From JBJXFK01 sp046155505 (GTDB taxonomy: Bacteria > Planctomycetota > Phycisphaerae > UBA1845 > Fen-1342): a stretch of 41,364 bases of DNA. The stretch is taken from positions 1 through 41,364 of the forward strand of contig JBJXFK010000106.1 of NCBI GenBank assembly GCA_046155505.1, given 5' to 3'. Every line of letters starts with the position of its first letter. The stretch's first letter is position 1. The notes under the pieces are model-generated. The model was not told where the DNA came from. It worked only from the letters and a program-made list of their open reading frames with translations, and made no database searches. Below are positions 1-8,453 of this stretch, piece by piece. The translations under genes were made by a program, and so were the position numbers.

Positions 1-1
1 T

Positions 2-592
2 CGGCTGCACTATCGCACGAGCTATGGCCAGAACGTCTTGCAGCACAGCATCGAAGTCGCGCACCTGTGCGGCATCATGGCCGCCGAGTTGCGGCTCGAC
101 GCCCCGCTGGCTCGTCGCTGCGGCCTGTTGCATGACATCGGCAAGGCGATCGACCAGGACAGCGAGGGCACGCACACGCAGGTCGGCGGCGAATTCGTCC
201 GCAAATTCAACGAGCACGCGGCGGTGATCAACGCCGTCGAAGGCCATCACGGCGACATCGCGGCGACACATGTGTACACGCCGCTGGTGACAGCCGCGGA
301 CGCCATGAGCGCTTCACGCCCCGGCGGTCGGCGCGAATCGCTGGAACGCTACATCAAGCGACTCGAAGAACTCGAGGGCATCGCGACATCATTCGACGGC
401 GTGCGGCAGGCATACGCGGTGGAGGCGGGGCGCGAGGTGCGCGTGGTGGTCGACACGGTGCGCGTTGATGACGTATCGTCGCTGAAGCTTGCGCGCGACA
501 TCGCCAAGAAGATCGAAGAATCGATGACCTATCCCGGCGAGATCAAAGTGACTGTGCTGCGCGAGCTGCGAGCGGTGGAGTACGCGCGGTAG
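2..592 (+). CDS. rny: Ribonuclease Y, C-terminal part (5' end outside window)
   Basis: This is the C-terminal 196 residues of RNase Y, the membrane-anchored endoribonuclease that starts mRNA decay; the N-terminal membrane helix, coiled coil and KH domain lie before the window. The frame is open from base 2. An HD phosphohydrolase domain is visible: a conserved QHSIEVAHL helix, then LLHDIGKAID with the metal-binding His-Asp pair, a later GHHGD segment, and TAADAMSASRPGGRRES, which is typical of the family. The C-terminal IAKKIEESMTYPGEIKVTVLRE segment and the closing VEYAR also match the usual end of RNase Y, so the 3' end is intact. It is followed by a likely intrinsic terminator. Function is from family knowledge; identification is confident. 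Confidence 0.95.
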   Translation, partial: RLHYRTSYGQNVLQHSIEVAHLCGIMAAELRLDAPLARRCGLLHDIGKAIDQDSEGTHTQVGGEFVRKFNEHAAVINAVEGHHGDIAATHVYTPLVTAADAMSASRPGGRRESLERYIKRLEELEGIATSFDGVRQAYAVEAGREVRVVVDTVRVDDVSSLKLARDIAKKIEESMTYPGEIKVTVLRELRAVEYAR

Positions 593-603
593 CGCTTGTG
601 GAG

Positions 604-625
604 CAGCCGCCCTCGGGCGCTTTTT
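604..625 (+). terminator. Probable intrinsic terminator of rny
   Basis: A GC-rich hairpin (CGCC - CTCG - GGCG, extended by AG/CT with one bulged C) is followed directly by five T residues, 12 bases after the rny stop codon. The position fits a rho-independent terminator. The rest of the gap to about 764 shows no gene. Confidence 0.6.
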
Positions 626-764
626 CCGTCGCGTGAAATACGATTGCGATGCCAACGCATCCCGCACGCACGCACGCGCTCGCTCGGTTCACTCGCTGGC
701 GCATCGCGTTCGGATCGGTTGCCCGCACCGCAGGTATTCGAGCAGCCAGTCTGCTCTTGTTTTC

Positions 765-804
765 TTGACCCCTCGACCCCTTGAACCCTCGCCCCCTCGA
801 TCCC
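765..804. repeat. Imperfect 8-nt word repeat, five units
   Basis: Five successive 8-nt units: TTGACCCC, TCGACCCC, TTGAACCC, TCGCCCCC, TCGATCCC. The array abuts, and by one base overlaps, the stop codon of the minus-strand protease-like gene. It is one of several unrelated word arrays in this window. Confidence 0.75.
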
Positions 805-1673
805 TACTCCCCGTCCTTCTTGTCTTCGCCCTTCGCCTCGTCCTTCTTTTCCGCTGACTCTTCGCTCGCTCGCTCGCGTGCCCGCGCGGTCGCCTTCACA
901 ACTTCTTCCGCCGGCAGGATGAACCCGCTCGCCGCCGATTGCAGGTCGCCCATCGCCGACAGCATCGCCATCGGGTTGTCGCTGTCGTCCGCTTCCGGCA
1001 ACTGCATCACCGCGATGCCCACCACCTCGCCGCCCTCGGCGAACACCGGCAACCCCGTGTTCGAACCGCCGCTCGGAATCAGCAGCTCGCGCGGCTTCTT
1101 GCACATGCCCGCGATCCGCCCGGCCGATACCGTCGTCGCTCGGCCATAATATTTGCCGAGCCGGTTGATCGACATGATCTTGCCGCCCAGCTTGGGCTTG
1201 ATCGACTTGGCCAGATCGATCGCCGCATACGGCTTTTCGCCCGGCTTCTTGATTTGCACCCAGGCGAGGTCCAGTTCGGTGTCGCGTGCGAGCAACTCCG
1301 CTTCGACGCCCTCCGCATCGTCGCCGATCAGCACTTTGATATCCGTCGGCGTCGCCTGCATGTCGCCGAACATGCGACTCATGCGGCCCATCATGCCCGC
1401 GAACCCACCGAGCGCGGTGTTCGAGCAAATCACTGTGCCCTTGGGGTCGATCATCACGCCGGTGACTTCCTGCTCGCTCTCGTTGTCGCCGCCGCCGAAC
1501 ATGCCGCCCATTTTCATTTTGAGCACAAATTTCAGCGTGACGTACGCGTTTTGGTGGGTGTCGAGCAGTTTCTGATAGTCGCCGCCCTCGTCGGCCCGCG
1601 CCGTCGTCGCCGCCAGCAACATCACCGAAGCCGCCACCGCCGCGATTCGCGTTGCGAGAGTCCAAGCCGTCAT
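804..1673 (-). CDS. Secreted trypsin/HtrA-like protein with degenerate active site
   Basis: A 289-residue protein with an N-terminal signal peptide (about residues 1-27, ending ARA) and a single chymotrypsin-like fold resembling HtrA/DegP. The family landmarks are recognisable: TGVMIDPKG near residue 71, DLAWVQI (Asp135), and SNTGLPVF...GEVVGI near 204-220. Two catalytic positions appear lost: Ala87 sits where the catalytic His is expected (SNTALGG instead of NNHV), and Thr206 sits where the Ser of GNSGGP is expected. It therefore probably acts as a binding or sensing pseudoprotease, though Thr might retain weak activity. No PDZ domain follows; the C-terminus is a charged Lys/Glu/Asp tail. 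The ATG at 1673 is chosen over an upstream GTG because AAGGAG lies about 6 bases before it. It lies 41 bases downstream of yebC on the same strand. Confidence 0.75.
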   Translation of the reverse strand: MTAWTLATRIAAVAASVMLLAATTARADEGGDYQKLLDTHQNAYVTLKFVLKMKMGGMFGGGDNESEQEVTGVMIDPKGTVICSNTALGGFAGMMGRMSRMFGDMQATPTDIKVLIGDDAEGVEAELLARDTELDLAWVQIKKPGEKPYAAIDLAKSIKPKLGGKIMSINRLGKYYGRATTVSAGRIAGMCKKPRELLIPSGGSNTGLPVFAEGGEVVGIAVMQLPEADDSDNPMAMLSAMGDLQSAASGFILPAEEVVKATARARERASEESAEKKDEAKGEDKKDGE

Positions 1674-1714
1674 GTCGTGCTCCTTCACAAGAGTAAGGTT
1701 CGCCCGTTCGGCAA

Positions 1715-2464
1715 TCAGCCGCTCAGTCGGCTCGCGTCGGCGTCCGACATCTCCAGGTTGTTATACACATTCTGCACGTCGTCGTTCTCTTCCAGCGTAT
1801 CGATCAGCTTGAGAACTTTGTCGAGCGCTTCTCCCGTCACCGCGACGCGCGTCGATGGCTCCATCGTCAGCGCCGCGCTCTCGGTTGCGATTTTCGCGTC
1901 GGCGAGCGCCTGGCGCACGGCGATGAATGCCGCCGGCTCGCACGTCATCTCAAAGATCTCACCATCGCGGCGGACATCATCAGCCCCGGCGGCGAGTGCG
2001 ATGTCGGTCAGTTTTTCCTCGTCCGCCGCCGTCGCGTTGATCAGAAAAATGCCGCGTTTGGCGAACATCCAGCCGACCGAGCCGGACGCTCCCAAATTGC
2101 CGTCGCCTTTTTCGAGGATGTTGCGCACTTCGCCGGCGGTGCGGGTGCGATTGTCGGTCAGGACGTGCAGCAGAAGCGCGACGCCGCCCGGCGCGTAGCC
2201 TTCGTAGGTCAGTTCTTCGTATTGCGCGCCTTCGACTTCGCCGGTGCCTTTCTTGATGGCTCGCTCGATGGTGTCGCGCGGCATGTTTTCTTCGCGGGCA
2301 CCGTCGATCGCGTAGCGCAGGGCGAGATTGGTATCCGGGTCGCCGCCGCCGGCCCGGGCGGCGACGATGATGGCGCGCGAGAGCTTGCTCCACACCCGCC
2401 CGCGGCGCTTGTCGGTGACGGCCTTGGCGCGTTTGATCTGTGTCCAATGGGAATGACCTGCCAT
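1715..2464 (-). CDS. yebC: YebC/PmpR family protein
   Basis: A full-length (249 residues) YebC-family protein. The N-terminus MAGHSHWTQIKRAK is the signature start of the family (usually MAGHSKWANIKHRK). It is followed by the basic DKRRGRVWSKLSRAI helix, GGGDPDTN.AL, and the ENMPRDTIERAIKKGTGE segment. The central YEGYAPGGVALLLHVLTDNRTRTAGEVRNIL and GSVGWMF motifs are intact, as is the C-terminal DTLEENDDVQNVYNN. Members are reported as DNA-binding regulators and, more recently, as factors that relieve ribosome stalling; which role applies here cannot be read from sequence. It is transcribed toward the pseudoprotease gene and may be cotranscribed with it. Confidence 0.95.
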   Translation of the reverse strand: MAGHSHWTQIKRAKAVTDKRRGRVWSKLSRAIIVAARAGGGDPDTNLALRYAIDGAREENMPRDTIERAIKKGTGEVEGAQYEELTYEGYAPGGVALLLHVLTDNRTRTAGEVRNILEKGDGNLGASGSVGWMFAKRGIFLINATAADEEKLTDIALAAGADDVRRDGEIFEMTCEPAAFIAVRQALADAKIATESAALTMEPSTRVAVTGEALDKVLKLIDTLEENDDVQNVYNNLEMSDADASRLSG

Positions 2465-2713
2465 GCTGCCTCGCTTGTTCGCCCGCCCGCCGCAATGGGC
2501 GGGACCTCGCCGGACGCGGCTCGTTGGCGGCCGCGAGTGATCATCATCGGGGTTTCGCGGGTGAATTCAAGCAGTCCGTTGCGGGAAGCCGGTGGCGAGC
2601 CGGTCGCCGAGCGTCATCGTCGGGTCGAGCGAGTAGATAAGATGTCGCGGTCAGTCGGGCGGAGCCAAAAGATGCATGGGACCGCCCTTCCGCTAAGTGG
2701 CGAAGGAGCCAAG
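2465..2713. other. Divergent intergenic region, yebC / racemase
   Basis: A 249-base gap between divergently transcribed genes, which must hold the promoters of both. No convincing -35/-10 pair or operator could be picked out by eye. GAAGGAG at 2702-2708 is the ribosome binding site of the downstream racemase gene. Confidence 0.5.
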
Positions 2714-3463
2714 ATGAAAACAATCGGCATCGTCGCGCACAGTGCCGAGGGCGGCGCGTTATGCTTCATCAAAGCCTGTCGAGAAGGCTCGCGGGTGCTC
2801 GGCGCGCACATGCACCCGCCGATCGTGGTGAGCGCCATCCCGATGGCAATCAGTATGCCCAGCTGGCAGGCGAACGACCACGAAGCTGTGGGCGAGATTC
2901 TCGCGCGGGGCGTGGAGCAGGTCGCTCGCGCGGGAGCCGACTTCTACATCTGTCCCGACAACACCGCACACATCGTTCTCGAGCAGTGGGCGCATCGCTT
3001 GCCGCTCCCGGGCCTGCACATCGCGGATGTGGTTTGTGCCGAGATCGCCTCGCGCGGGTGGCGTCGAGTCGGCCTGCTGGGGACGAATTGGACGATGACC
3101 GGGCCGGTCTATCGTGCGAAGCTCGGCGAGAAAGGTTGCGAGCGACTGACTCCGGATGAACCAACCCGGCAGCGACTGCATACGGCGATTTTCGACGAGC
3201 TGTGTCAGGGCGTGTTTCGGCCGGAGACGACCGAGCTGTTCGTCGTGGCGATCCGGGAGCTTCAGGACCGCGGCGCAGAGTGCGTGATTCTCGGATGCAC
3301 CGAGATTCCACTGATCGTGAACGATGAGAATTCGCCGCTCCCAACGCTCGATTCGACGCGATTGCTCGCACTCTACGCCGTTCGCGAAGCGATCGCGGAG
3401 AGGCAGATTGAACGTGCGACCGGATGGCTCGATCCGTCGGTCGATCTGCCATCGACGGACTGA
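2714..3463 (+). CDS. Aspartate/glutamate racemase family protein
   Basis: A 249-residue cofactor-independent amino-acid racemase-family protein. It begins MKTIGIVAHSAEGG, like the KTIGLIGG start of aspartate racemases, and carries the two expected cysteines, one in YICPDNTAH (usual CNTAH, with an inserted residue pair) and one in ILGCTEIPLIV. These would be the paired acid/base thiols that interconvert L- and D-Asp or Glu. GWRRVGLLGTNWTM between them is also typical. The substrate cannot be told from sequence. An in-frame extension to 2165 exists but overlaps yebC; the ATG at 2714 is preferred because GAAGGAG lies 5 bases upstream and homology starts there. The gene stands alone between divergent yebC and nuoD. 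Confidence 0.9.
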   Translation: MKTIGIVAHSAEGGALCFIKACREGSRVLGAHMHPPIVVSAIPMAISMPSWQANDHEAVGEILARGVEQVARAGADFYICPDNTAHIVLEQWAHRLPLPGLHIADVVCAEIASRGWRRVGLLGTNWTMTGPVYRAKLGEKGCERLTPDEPTRQRLHTAIFDELCQGVFRPETTELFVVAIRELQDRGAECVILGCTEIPLIVNDENSPLPTLDSTRLLALYAVREAIAERQIERATGWLDPSVDLPSTD

Positions 3464-3616
3464 ACGATCGTCTGCCCGACACTACTGCCGCCCACCGGAA
3501 AGCGGGGGGTCGCGGAGTCGCGCGATAACTTGCCACCCGTGGCAAGGCCCCCGTTCCCGCCGCTATACTTCTCGACGCGCCTCGATTTCGAGTGTACACG
3601 CGGGAGTCGCTTCTCC

Positions 3617-4873
3617 ATGACCCAGCTTGCCGACTTTCAACCAACCACCCTCCGCCCCGACGAAACCGGCGGCGATCTGTGGACCCTCAACTTCGGGCCG
3701 CAGCACCCGGCCACGCACACCACCATTCACCTCATCCTCAAGGTGGACGGCGAACGCATCGTCGATTGCGTACCGCACATCGGCTATCTGCACAGCGGCT
3801 TCGAGAAGCTCGGCGAGCACCTGAATTTCAACCAATACGTGGTCGTCACCGACCGCATGAATTACATCTCGCCGGTGGTGAACAACATCGCCTGGCACCA
3901 TGCCGTCGAAAAACTCTTCGGTATCGAGCTCACGCCGCGCTGCAAAGCGATTCGCACGCTGTTGCTCGAACTGGGCCGCGTTCAGGATCACCTGCTCTGC
4001 CTCGGGGCGGCGGGCCTCGACCTCGGCGCGATCACCAGCTTCCTCTACGGCTTCAACGAACGCGAAGTGATCTACGACCTGCTCGAAGAACTGTGCGGTG
4101 CCCGCTTCACGGTCAGTTACACCCGCGTCGGCGGCGTCATGCAAGACATCCCGCCCGGCTGGCTGGCCAAGGTTCGCACGTACGTGCGCGAGACATTGCC
4201 GCCCGCGATCCGCGATTTCGAGAGCCTGCTCTGCCGCAACCGCATTTTCATCGAGCGTTGCAAGGGCCTGGGCGTCATCACCTACGACGAAGCTGTCAGT
4301 TGGTCGATCACCGGGCCGTGTGCCCGAGCCAGCGGCGTGCGGCGTGACGTGCGTAAGGACGACCCGCACCTGTGCTATGCCGACAATTGGGACGGCAAAG
4401 GCGCGGCCGCAGTCAAGTTCAAAGTCCCGATCGCGACCGGCGGCGATGTGCAGGCGCGCTTCATGGTCCGGCTCGAAGAGATGAAGCAGTCGATGTCGAT
4501 CATCGACCAGGTGATCGACATGATGCCCGAGGGTCACGTCAACGCGATCCCTGATCTAAAGGCGACGCTGCCCGACAAACGCGAAATCTTTTTCTCGATC
4601 GAGGGGTTGATCGCACACTTCGAAAAGGTCATGACCAATCGCGGCTGGCGTCCGCCCGTCGGCGAAGCCTACGGCTGCATCGAAAGCCCGACCGGCGAGC
4701 TTGGATTCCACCTCGCAAGCGACGGCCGCAATTCGGCGTATCGCGCGCGCTGCCGCCCGCCGGGGTTCATCAATCTGGCGATTTTGCCGAGCATCATCGT
4801 CGGGCATCAGATTAGTGATTTGGTCGCGGTGTTGGGGAGTTTGCAGATCATCGCGGCGGAGTTGGATCGTTAG
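3617..4873 (+). CDS. nuoD: NADH-quinone oxidoreductase subunit D
   Basis: A 418-residue NuoD (49-kDa subunit of respiratory complex I), full length for the family. The N-terminal NFGPQHPATHTTIHLIL motif, HIGYLHSGFEKLGEH, DRMNYISP and the quinone-site region GPCARASGVRRDVRKDDPHLCY are all visible. So is the C-terminal GELGFHLASDGRNSAYRARCRPPGF and the closing AELDR. It normally sits in a nuo operon next to nuoC and nuoE; here neither flanking gene is a complex I gene, so this copy is an orphan in this window. The ATG at 3617 starts just before the conserved N-terminus; an open frame to 3530 has no support. It converges on the propeller gene that follows. Confidence 0.95.
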   Translation: MTQLADFQPTTLRPDETGGDLWTLNFGPQHPATHTTIHLILKVDGERIVDCVPHIGYLHSGFEKLGEHLNFNQYVVVTDRMNYISPVVNNIAWHHAVEKLFGIELTPRCKAIRTLLLELGRVQDHLLCLGAAGLDLGAITSFLYGFNEREVIYDLLEELCGARFTVSYTRVGGVMQDIPPGWLAKVRTYVRETLPPAIRDFESLLCRNRIFIERCKGLGVITYDEAVSWSITGPCARASGVRRDVRKDDPHLCYADNWDGKGAAAVKFKVPIATGGDVQARFMVRLEEMKQSMSIIDQVIDMMPEGHVNAIPDLKATLPDKREIFFSIEGLIAHFEKVMTNRGWRPPVGEAYGCIESPTGELGFHLASDGRNSAYRARCRPPGFINLAILPSIIVGHQISDLVAVLGSLQIIAAELDR

Positions 4874-4886
4874 TCTTCGCCTGCGG

Positions 4887-4964
4887 ACCCAAAAAGCCTG
4901 AGCGGTGAGCAGCGACCAATTTTGGCTGGAAAGTTTTGCCGCTGACCGCTCGCGCCTTTTGGGT
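4887..4964. terminator. Imperfect inverted repeat between convergent genes
   Basis: The arms 4887-4911 and 4940-4964 are inverted copies with about 20 of 25 positions pairing; both ends read ACCCAAAA/TTTTGGGT, with GAGCGGT/ACCGCTC inside. It lies between the stop codons of nuoD (plus) and the propeller gene (minus), and each arm ends in an A/T run, so it could terminate transcription in both directions. Confidence 0.55.
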
Positions 4965-4976
4965 ATAGGTCGCCCG

Positions 4977-6197
4977 CTACCGCAAATCCAACGCCATCAC
5001 CTGCTTCTGATCGCGCAAATACGCCCGCCCATCCACCACCGTCGGCGGCGTCCATGCTTTCGGCTCCAGCAGCGTCACCTGGCTCACCGTGTCCAGCTTC
5101 TCCGGCGATACATTCACCAGCCGCAACTCGCCATCCTCGGCCAGCAGCAGCATGCGCTTGCCTAGCCCCACTGCCATCGCCATCGGCAGCCGCTCGCGCC
5201 ACGCCTGTTCACCGGTCTTCAGCGAAATGCACGCGAAAAACCCGGCTTTGCCGCTGCCGCTCGCGCCATAGAGGTGCTCGCCGATGCGCAGCACATCGGT
5301 CTGCCCCGCGCCGAGCACCTTGGTGTTCCACAGTTCCTTGGCCTCGACCTTGTCGCCCGCCGCCGTCAGTTGCAGCAAAATGCCCGCACCGAACGACGGA
5401 TAGAACACCCGCCCATCGCCGCAATCCACCGGCGTCGTGCAGTGGCAATCCCACTGGTTCTTGTATTCGTGCTCGAACAGCATCGTCCCGTCGTCCGCGT
5501 CGATGCCGATGATCTGCTTGGGCATCACCAGCGTCGCCACCGTGCGCTTGCCGACCTTCACCAGAATCGGAGACGAATAACTATTGTCAAACGTGGCCGC
5601 CGTCCACTTCGGCTTGCCGTCGGCTAGGCCCAGCGCCGCCACACTGCCCGATTTCGACCCGATCGGCACGATCACTGTGTCTTTGTGCAGCACGGGGCTT
5701 GCCGAATAGCCGAACTGCAAGAACGTCGCGTCGTACTCGGTCGCCAGATTCACCGCCCATTGCACCTTGCCCGACTTCGCGTCGAGGCAGTTGAGAACGC
5801 CGTTTACGCCGGCGGTGATCAGCCGCTCGCCGACCAGCAGCGGCGTCGCGTTCGGGCCTTTGCCGAAGCTCGCCTCAAATTTCTCGCCCACCGGTGCGGG
5901 GTAGTCGTGCTTCCACTTCGTCGCGCCGCTGGCGGCGTCGAGCGCGACGACCGCTTCGTTCTCATCGTCGCGATACATGGTGTAGAGCACGCCGTCGCCG
6001 ACGATGATCGACGAATACCCCGGCCCCAGCTCGCGTTTCCAGATCACTTTCGGTCCGGTTTCCGGCCATTTATCGGCGATCTTAGTATCCGCCGCCTGAA
6101 AGTCACGCGACGGCCCGCCCCATTGCGGCCAGCCGGTCTGCGCGAACACCGAAACCGCCAACAGCGAAGACGCAACCAGCGCACGCGATATTAGCAT
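4977..6197 (-). CDS. Secreted PQQ-type beta-propeller protein
   Basis: A 406-residue exported protein. A signal peptide covers about residues 1-19 (MLISRALVASSLLAVSVFAQ), followed directly by TGWPQWGGPSRDFQ, the usual start of planctomycete PQQ-like (BamB-like) propellers. Repeated blades follow the pattern VVALDAASGATKW, LNCLDAKSGKVQW and VAALGLADGKPKW, each a Tyr/Val-Ala-Leu-Asp-x-x-x-Gly-x-x-x-Trp unit. No heme domain or dehydrogenase residues are apparent, so it is more likely a binding or scaffold protein than an alcohol dehydrogenase. The ATG at 6197 is supported by TTGAGGTG about 6 bases upstream. It is monocistronic as far as can be seen. Confidence 0.85.
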   Translation of the reverse strand: MLISRALVASSLLAVSVFAQTGWPQWGGPSRDFQAADTKIADKWPETGPKVIWKRELGPGYSSIIVGDGVLYTMYRDDENEAVVALDAASGATKWKHDYPAPVGEKFEASFGKGPNATPLLVGERLITAGVNGVLNCLDAKSGKVQWAVNLATEYDATFLQFGYSASPVLHKDTVIVPIGSKSGSVAALGLADGKPKWTAATFDNSYSSPILVKVGKRTVATLVMPKQIIGIDADDGTMLFEHEYKNQWDCHCTTPVDCGDGRVFYPSFGAGILLQLTAAGDKVEAKELWNTKVLGAGQTDVLRIGEHLYGASGSGKAGFFACISLKTGEQAWRERLPMAMAVGLGKRMLLLAEDGELRLVNVSPEKLDTVSQVTLLEPKAWTPPTVVDGRAYLRDQKQVMALDLR

Positions 6198-6325
6198 GAA
6201 CGCACCTCAAGAAGTTAGTAAGCTCGCGGCGGGAGTATAGCGTTGGCGGCGACGAACGCGCCGACGAACGGAGCGGCGAACGCAGCGTTGCGAGCTTCTG
6301 TGTGTTATGGGCGTCGCAGTGCTAT

Positions 6326-6430
6326 GGGCTTCCAGCCCGTTCCGATGTACTGCGGGCTTCCAGCCCGCACTGTGTGGCACCCGCGATGAGGGGGTCTCGG
6401 AACTGTGTGGCACCCGCTATCAGCGGGTGC
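6326..6430. repeat. Cluster of short palindromes upstream of zinc-ribbon gene
   Basis: GGGCTTCCAGCCC, itself palindromic, occurs at 6326-6338 and 6354-6366. CTGTGTGGCACCCGC occurs at 6370-6384 and 6403-6417. The second copy runs into a perfect hairpin at 6410-6430 (GCACCCGCT - ATC - AGCGGGTGC). A closely similar hairpin lies after the next gene at 7139-7157. This has the look of a REP-like dispersed intergenic repeat. Confidence 0.7.
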
Positions 6431-6460
6431 AAACCTTCGCCGCTCCGTTACCCTCCACTC

Positions 6461-7093
6461 ATGCACGAACATGCCGAAACGCTCCCGCGATCCACCTATT
6501 GCCCCGCGTGCGGCTACGACCTGTGTGGATTACGCGGCAGCGGAATCGTCTGCCCCGAATGCGGCGGCGCGCATCCCGCGGCCGCGCTGCTCGACCCTGT
6601 CGCCGCAGCTGCCCGAGTGCGACAGATCGGGCGATCGATCACGGTGCTCGCGCTTCTGCTCTGGTGCGGCTTCGGAAGCGCCCTCGGCGCAGTCCTCGCG
6701 GGCAAGTGGCAGATTTGCGCGCTGACCACGATCCAATTCAGCCTGACCGCCCTGCTAGTTTGCTGGTACGGACCGTTCAAGTTGCACGCCGCGCTGCCGC
6801 GCCGACAGGATCGGCGTTTGGTCCTCACTGCGGCAACGCTCCTGTTTGTCCGACAGTTCTTGTGGTTCGTCGCGCCGCTCGCTGGACCCGGCGTCCTGTT
6901 TTACGAGTGGCCGCCCAACGACCGTACGTTCTGGGTCGCGGTCGTGCTTCTTTTTGTGTTCGCGGGATTGGCACTACTCGATGCACTCACATTCGGAGTG
7001 ATCCCCGAACGCCGGACGCGATATCACCGCATTCGCAATCAATTGAAACACCGCGCCGGCGATCGCAGCATTCCACCCGACGAATCGAAATAG
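6461..7093 (+). CDS. Zinc-ribbon integral membrane protein of unknown function
   Basis: A 210-residue protein. Residues about 14-36 form a zinc ribbon with two Cys pairs (CPACGYDL ... CPECGG). The remainder is hydrophobic with about four likely membrane segments: SITVLALLLWCGFGSALGAVLA, ALTTIQFSLTALLVCW, LTAATLLFVRQFLWFVAPLAG and FWVAVVLLFVFAGLALLDALTF. Proteins with this ribbon followed by membrane helices are common and uncharacterised in planctomycetes; no function can be assigned. The ATG at 6461 is chosen because the sequence before it is a repeat cluster rather than coding, although the frame is open from 6302. Palindromic repeats flank the gene on both sides. Confidence 0.75.
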   Translation: MHEHAETLPRSTYCPACGYDLCGLRGSGIVCPECGGAHPAAALLDPVAAAARVRQIGRSITVLALLLWCGFGSALGAVLAGKWQICALTTIQFSLTALLVCWYGPFKLHAALPRRQDRRLVLTAATLLFVRQFLWFVAPLAGPGVLFYEWPPNDRTFWVAVVLLFVFAGLALLDALTFGVIPERRTRYHRIRNQLKHRAGDRSIPPDESK

Positions 7094-7138
7094 TCTGAGT
7101 TCGTCGGCGCAACTGCTCCCCAAACCGTTTCGGTCTGG

Positions 7139-7157
7139 CACCCGCTCTCAGCGGGTG
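7139..7157. repeat. REP-like hairpin, second copy
   Basis: A perfect hairpin CACCCGCT - CTC - AGCGGGTG, nearly the same as that at 6410-6430. It is preceded by TGG in both places and lies between the zinc-ribbon and ADP-ribosylglycohydrolase genes. A weaker relative follows at about 7170-7185. Confidence 0.7.
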
Positions 7158-7220
7158 TTTGAAATGTCCCGCATCCGCTGATAGCCGGCGCTACACAAAA
7201 TTCCCGCTACCCTTCTCCAA

Positions 7221-8270
7221 ATGTACCCGCCCGCCCGCATCCTCGGCTGCCTGCTCGGCTGCGCCGTCGGCGACGCGATCGGCCTGCCGCGCGAAGGCCT
7301 CACCGTCGCGCGTGCCGCCCGGCTCTTTGGCCCGCCGCCGCTGCGTCACGCGCTGCTGTTCGGTCGCGGCCTTTGCAGCGACGACACTGAGCACCTCGTG
7401 ATGACCGCCCGCGCACTGTGTATCAGTAACGGCGACGTAACCGTCTTCACCGCCGCCCTCGCGCGCGATCTGCGCTGTTGGATCGCCACGCTGCCCGCCG
7501 GCGTCGGCTTCGCCACGCTTCGCGCCTGCCTGAAACTCTGCATCGGCATGCACCCGCCACACAGCGCCGTCCGCAGCGCCGGCAACGGCCCCGCCATGCG
7601 CGCGGCGATCATCGGCCTCGCCGCCCGCGACGATTCGCACCTGTTTGCACTCGCCGATGCTTCAGCGACGATCACGCATAGCGACCCGCGCGCCATCGAC
7701 GGGGCCCGAATCATCGCCCTCGCCGCGCGTCGAAGTTCGCGTAACGAGATGTCATCCGACCGCGCTGCGCTCATCGACGAACTTGCCGCGCACGCGCGCG
7801 ATCCCGAATTTCGTGAACTGCTCATCACCGCCGCCGCCGCGCTCCGAGCTGGCAACTCGCCCTCCGAATTCGCCGCCGCCCGCAATTGGCATCGCGGCGT
7901 CAGCGGTTTCATCAACCACACGGTCACCGCCGCGCTGCTGTGCTGGCTCGCTCATCCTGGCGATTTTCGCGGTGCGGTCGAGTCCGCCGTCACGCTCGGC
8001 GGCGATACCGACACCGTCGCCGCGATCACCGGCTCACTCGTCGGCTGCGAACTGGGCCCCGCTGCAATCCCGCAAGAATGGACCGATCGCCTGATCGAAT
8101 GGCCGCGTAACGTCGACTGGATGCGGCGACTGGCAGCCGCCCTTTCCGAGTCAATCAACTCGCGCCGTCGGGTCGCGGCACCGGCGATGCACTGGCCACG
8201 CACGATCCCACGCAACGCGTTCTTCGGCGCGACGGTCCTTTTACATGCGGCTCGAAGACTTCTCCCCTAA
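7221..8270 (+). CDS. ADP-ribosylglycohydrolase family protein
   Basis: A 349-residue member of the ADP-ribosyl-glycohydrolase (DraG/ARH-type) family, which removes ADP-ribose from proteins or small molecules using two magnesium ions. The N-terminus GCLLGCAVGDAIGLPREG is diagnostic. The metal ligands are visible in SDDTEH (usually SDDTxM), in THSDPRAIDGA, and in the C-terminal GGDTDTVAAITGSLVG. GNGPAMRAAIIGL is also conserved. The length fits a single-domain enzyme with a C-terminal extension of about 60 residues. No partner ADP-ribosyltransferase lies in the window, so the substrate is unknown. The ATG at 7221 sits 64 bases after the upstream hairpin; no strong ribosome binding site is visible. 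Confidence 0.9.
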   Translation: MYPPARILGCLLGCAVGDAIGLPREGLTVARAARLFGPPPLRHALLFGRGLCSDDTEHLVMTARALCISNGDVTVFTAALARDLRCWIATLPAGVGFATLRACLKLCIGMHPPHSAVRSAGNGPAMRAAIIGLAARDDSHLFALADASATITHSDPRAIDGARIIALAARRSSRNEMSSDRAALIDELAAHARDPEFRELLITAAAALRAGNSPSEFAAARNWHRGVSGFINHTVTAALLCWLAHPGDFRGAVESAVTLGGDTDTVAAITGSLVGCELGPAAIPQEWTDRLIEWPRNVDWMRRLAAALSESINSRRRVAAPAMHWPRTIPRNAFFGATVLLHAARRLLP

Positions 8271-8453
8271 TTCGCGCCGCTCGGCAGCCTCTCTTCGCGC
8301 CGCGTACCGAGGCAGAGGGCGAGGCACGCCGCTCGAAATGGAACACGGCTGCCCTACGCGGTGCTTGGGCGCATACGCATGCCAACGCGAATGGCAGTCG
8401 GAATGCCTCACGCCGTCGGGCACTGACGCCCGATCGCTACTTGCACGCCCAGC

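Noticed and set aside
529..1665. Long minus-strand frame overlapping the pseudoprotease in another frame
   Set aside because: Gly/Arg-rich and without a signal peptide or motif; the protease-like frame has a signal peptide, a ribosome binding site and fold motifs.
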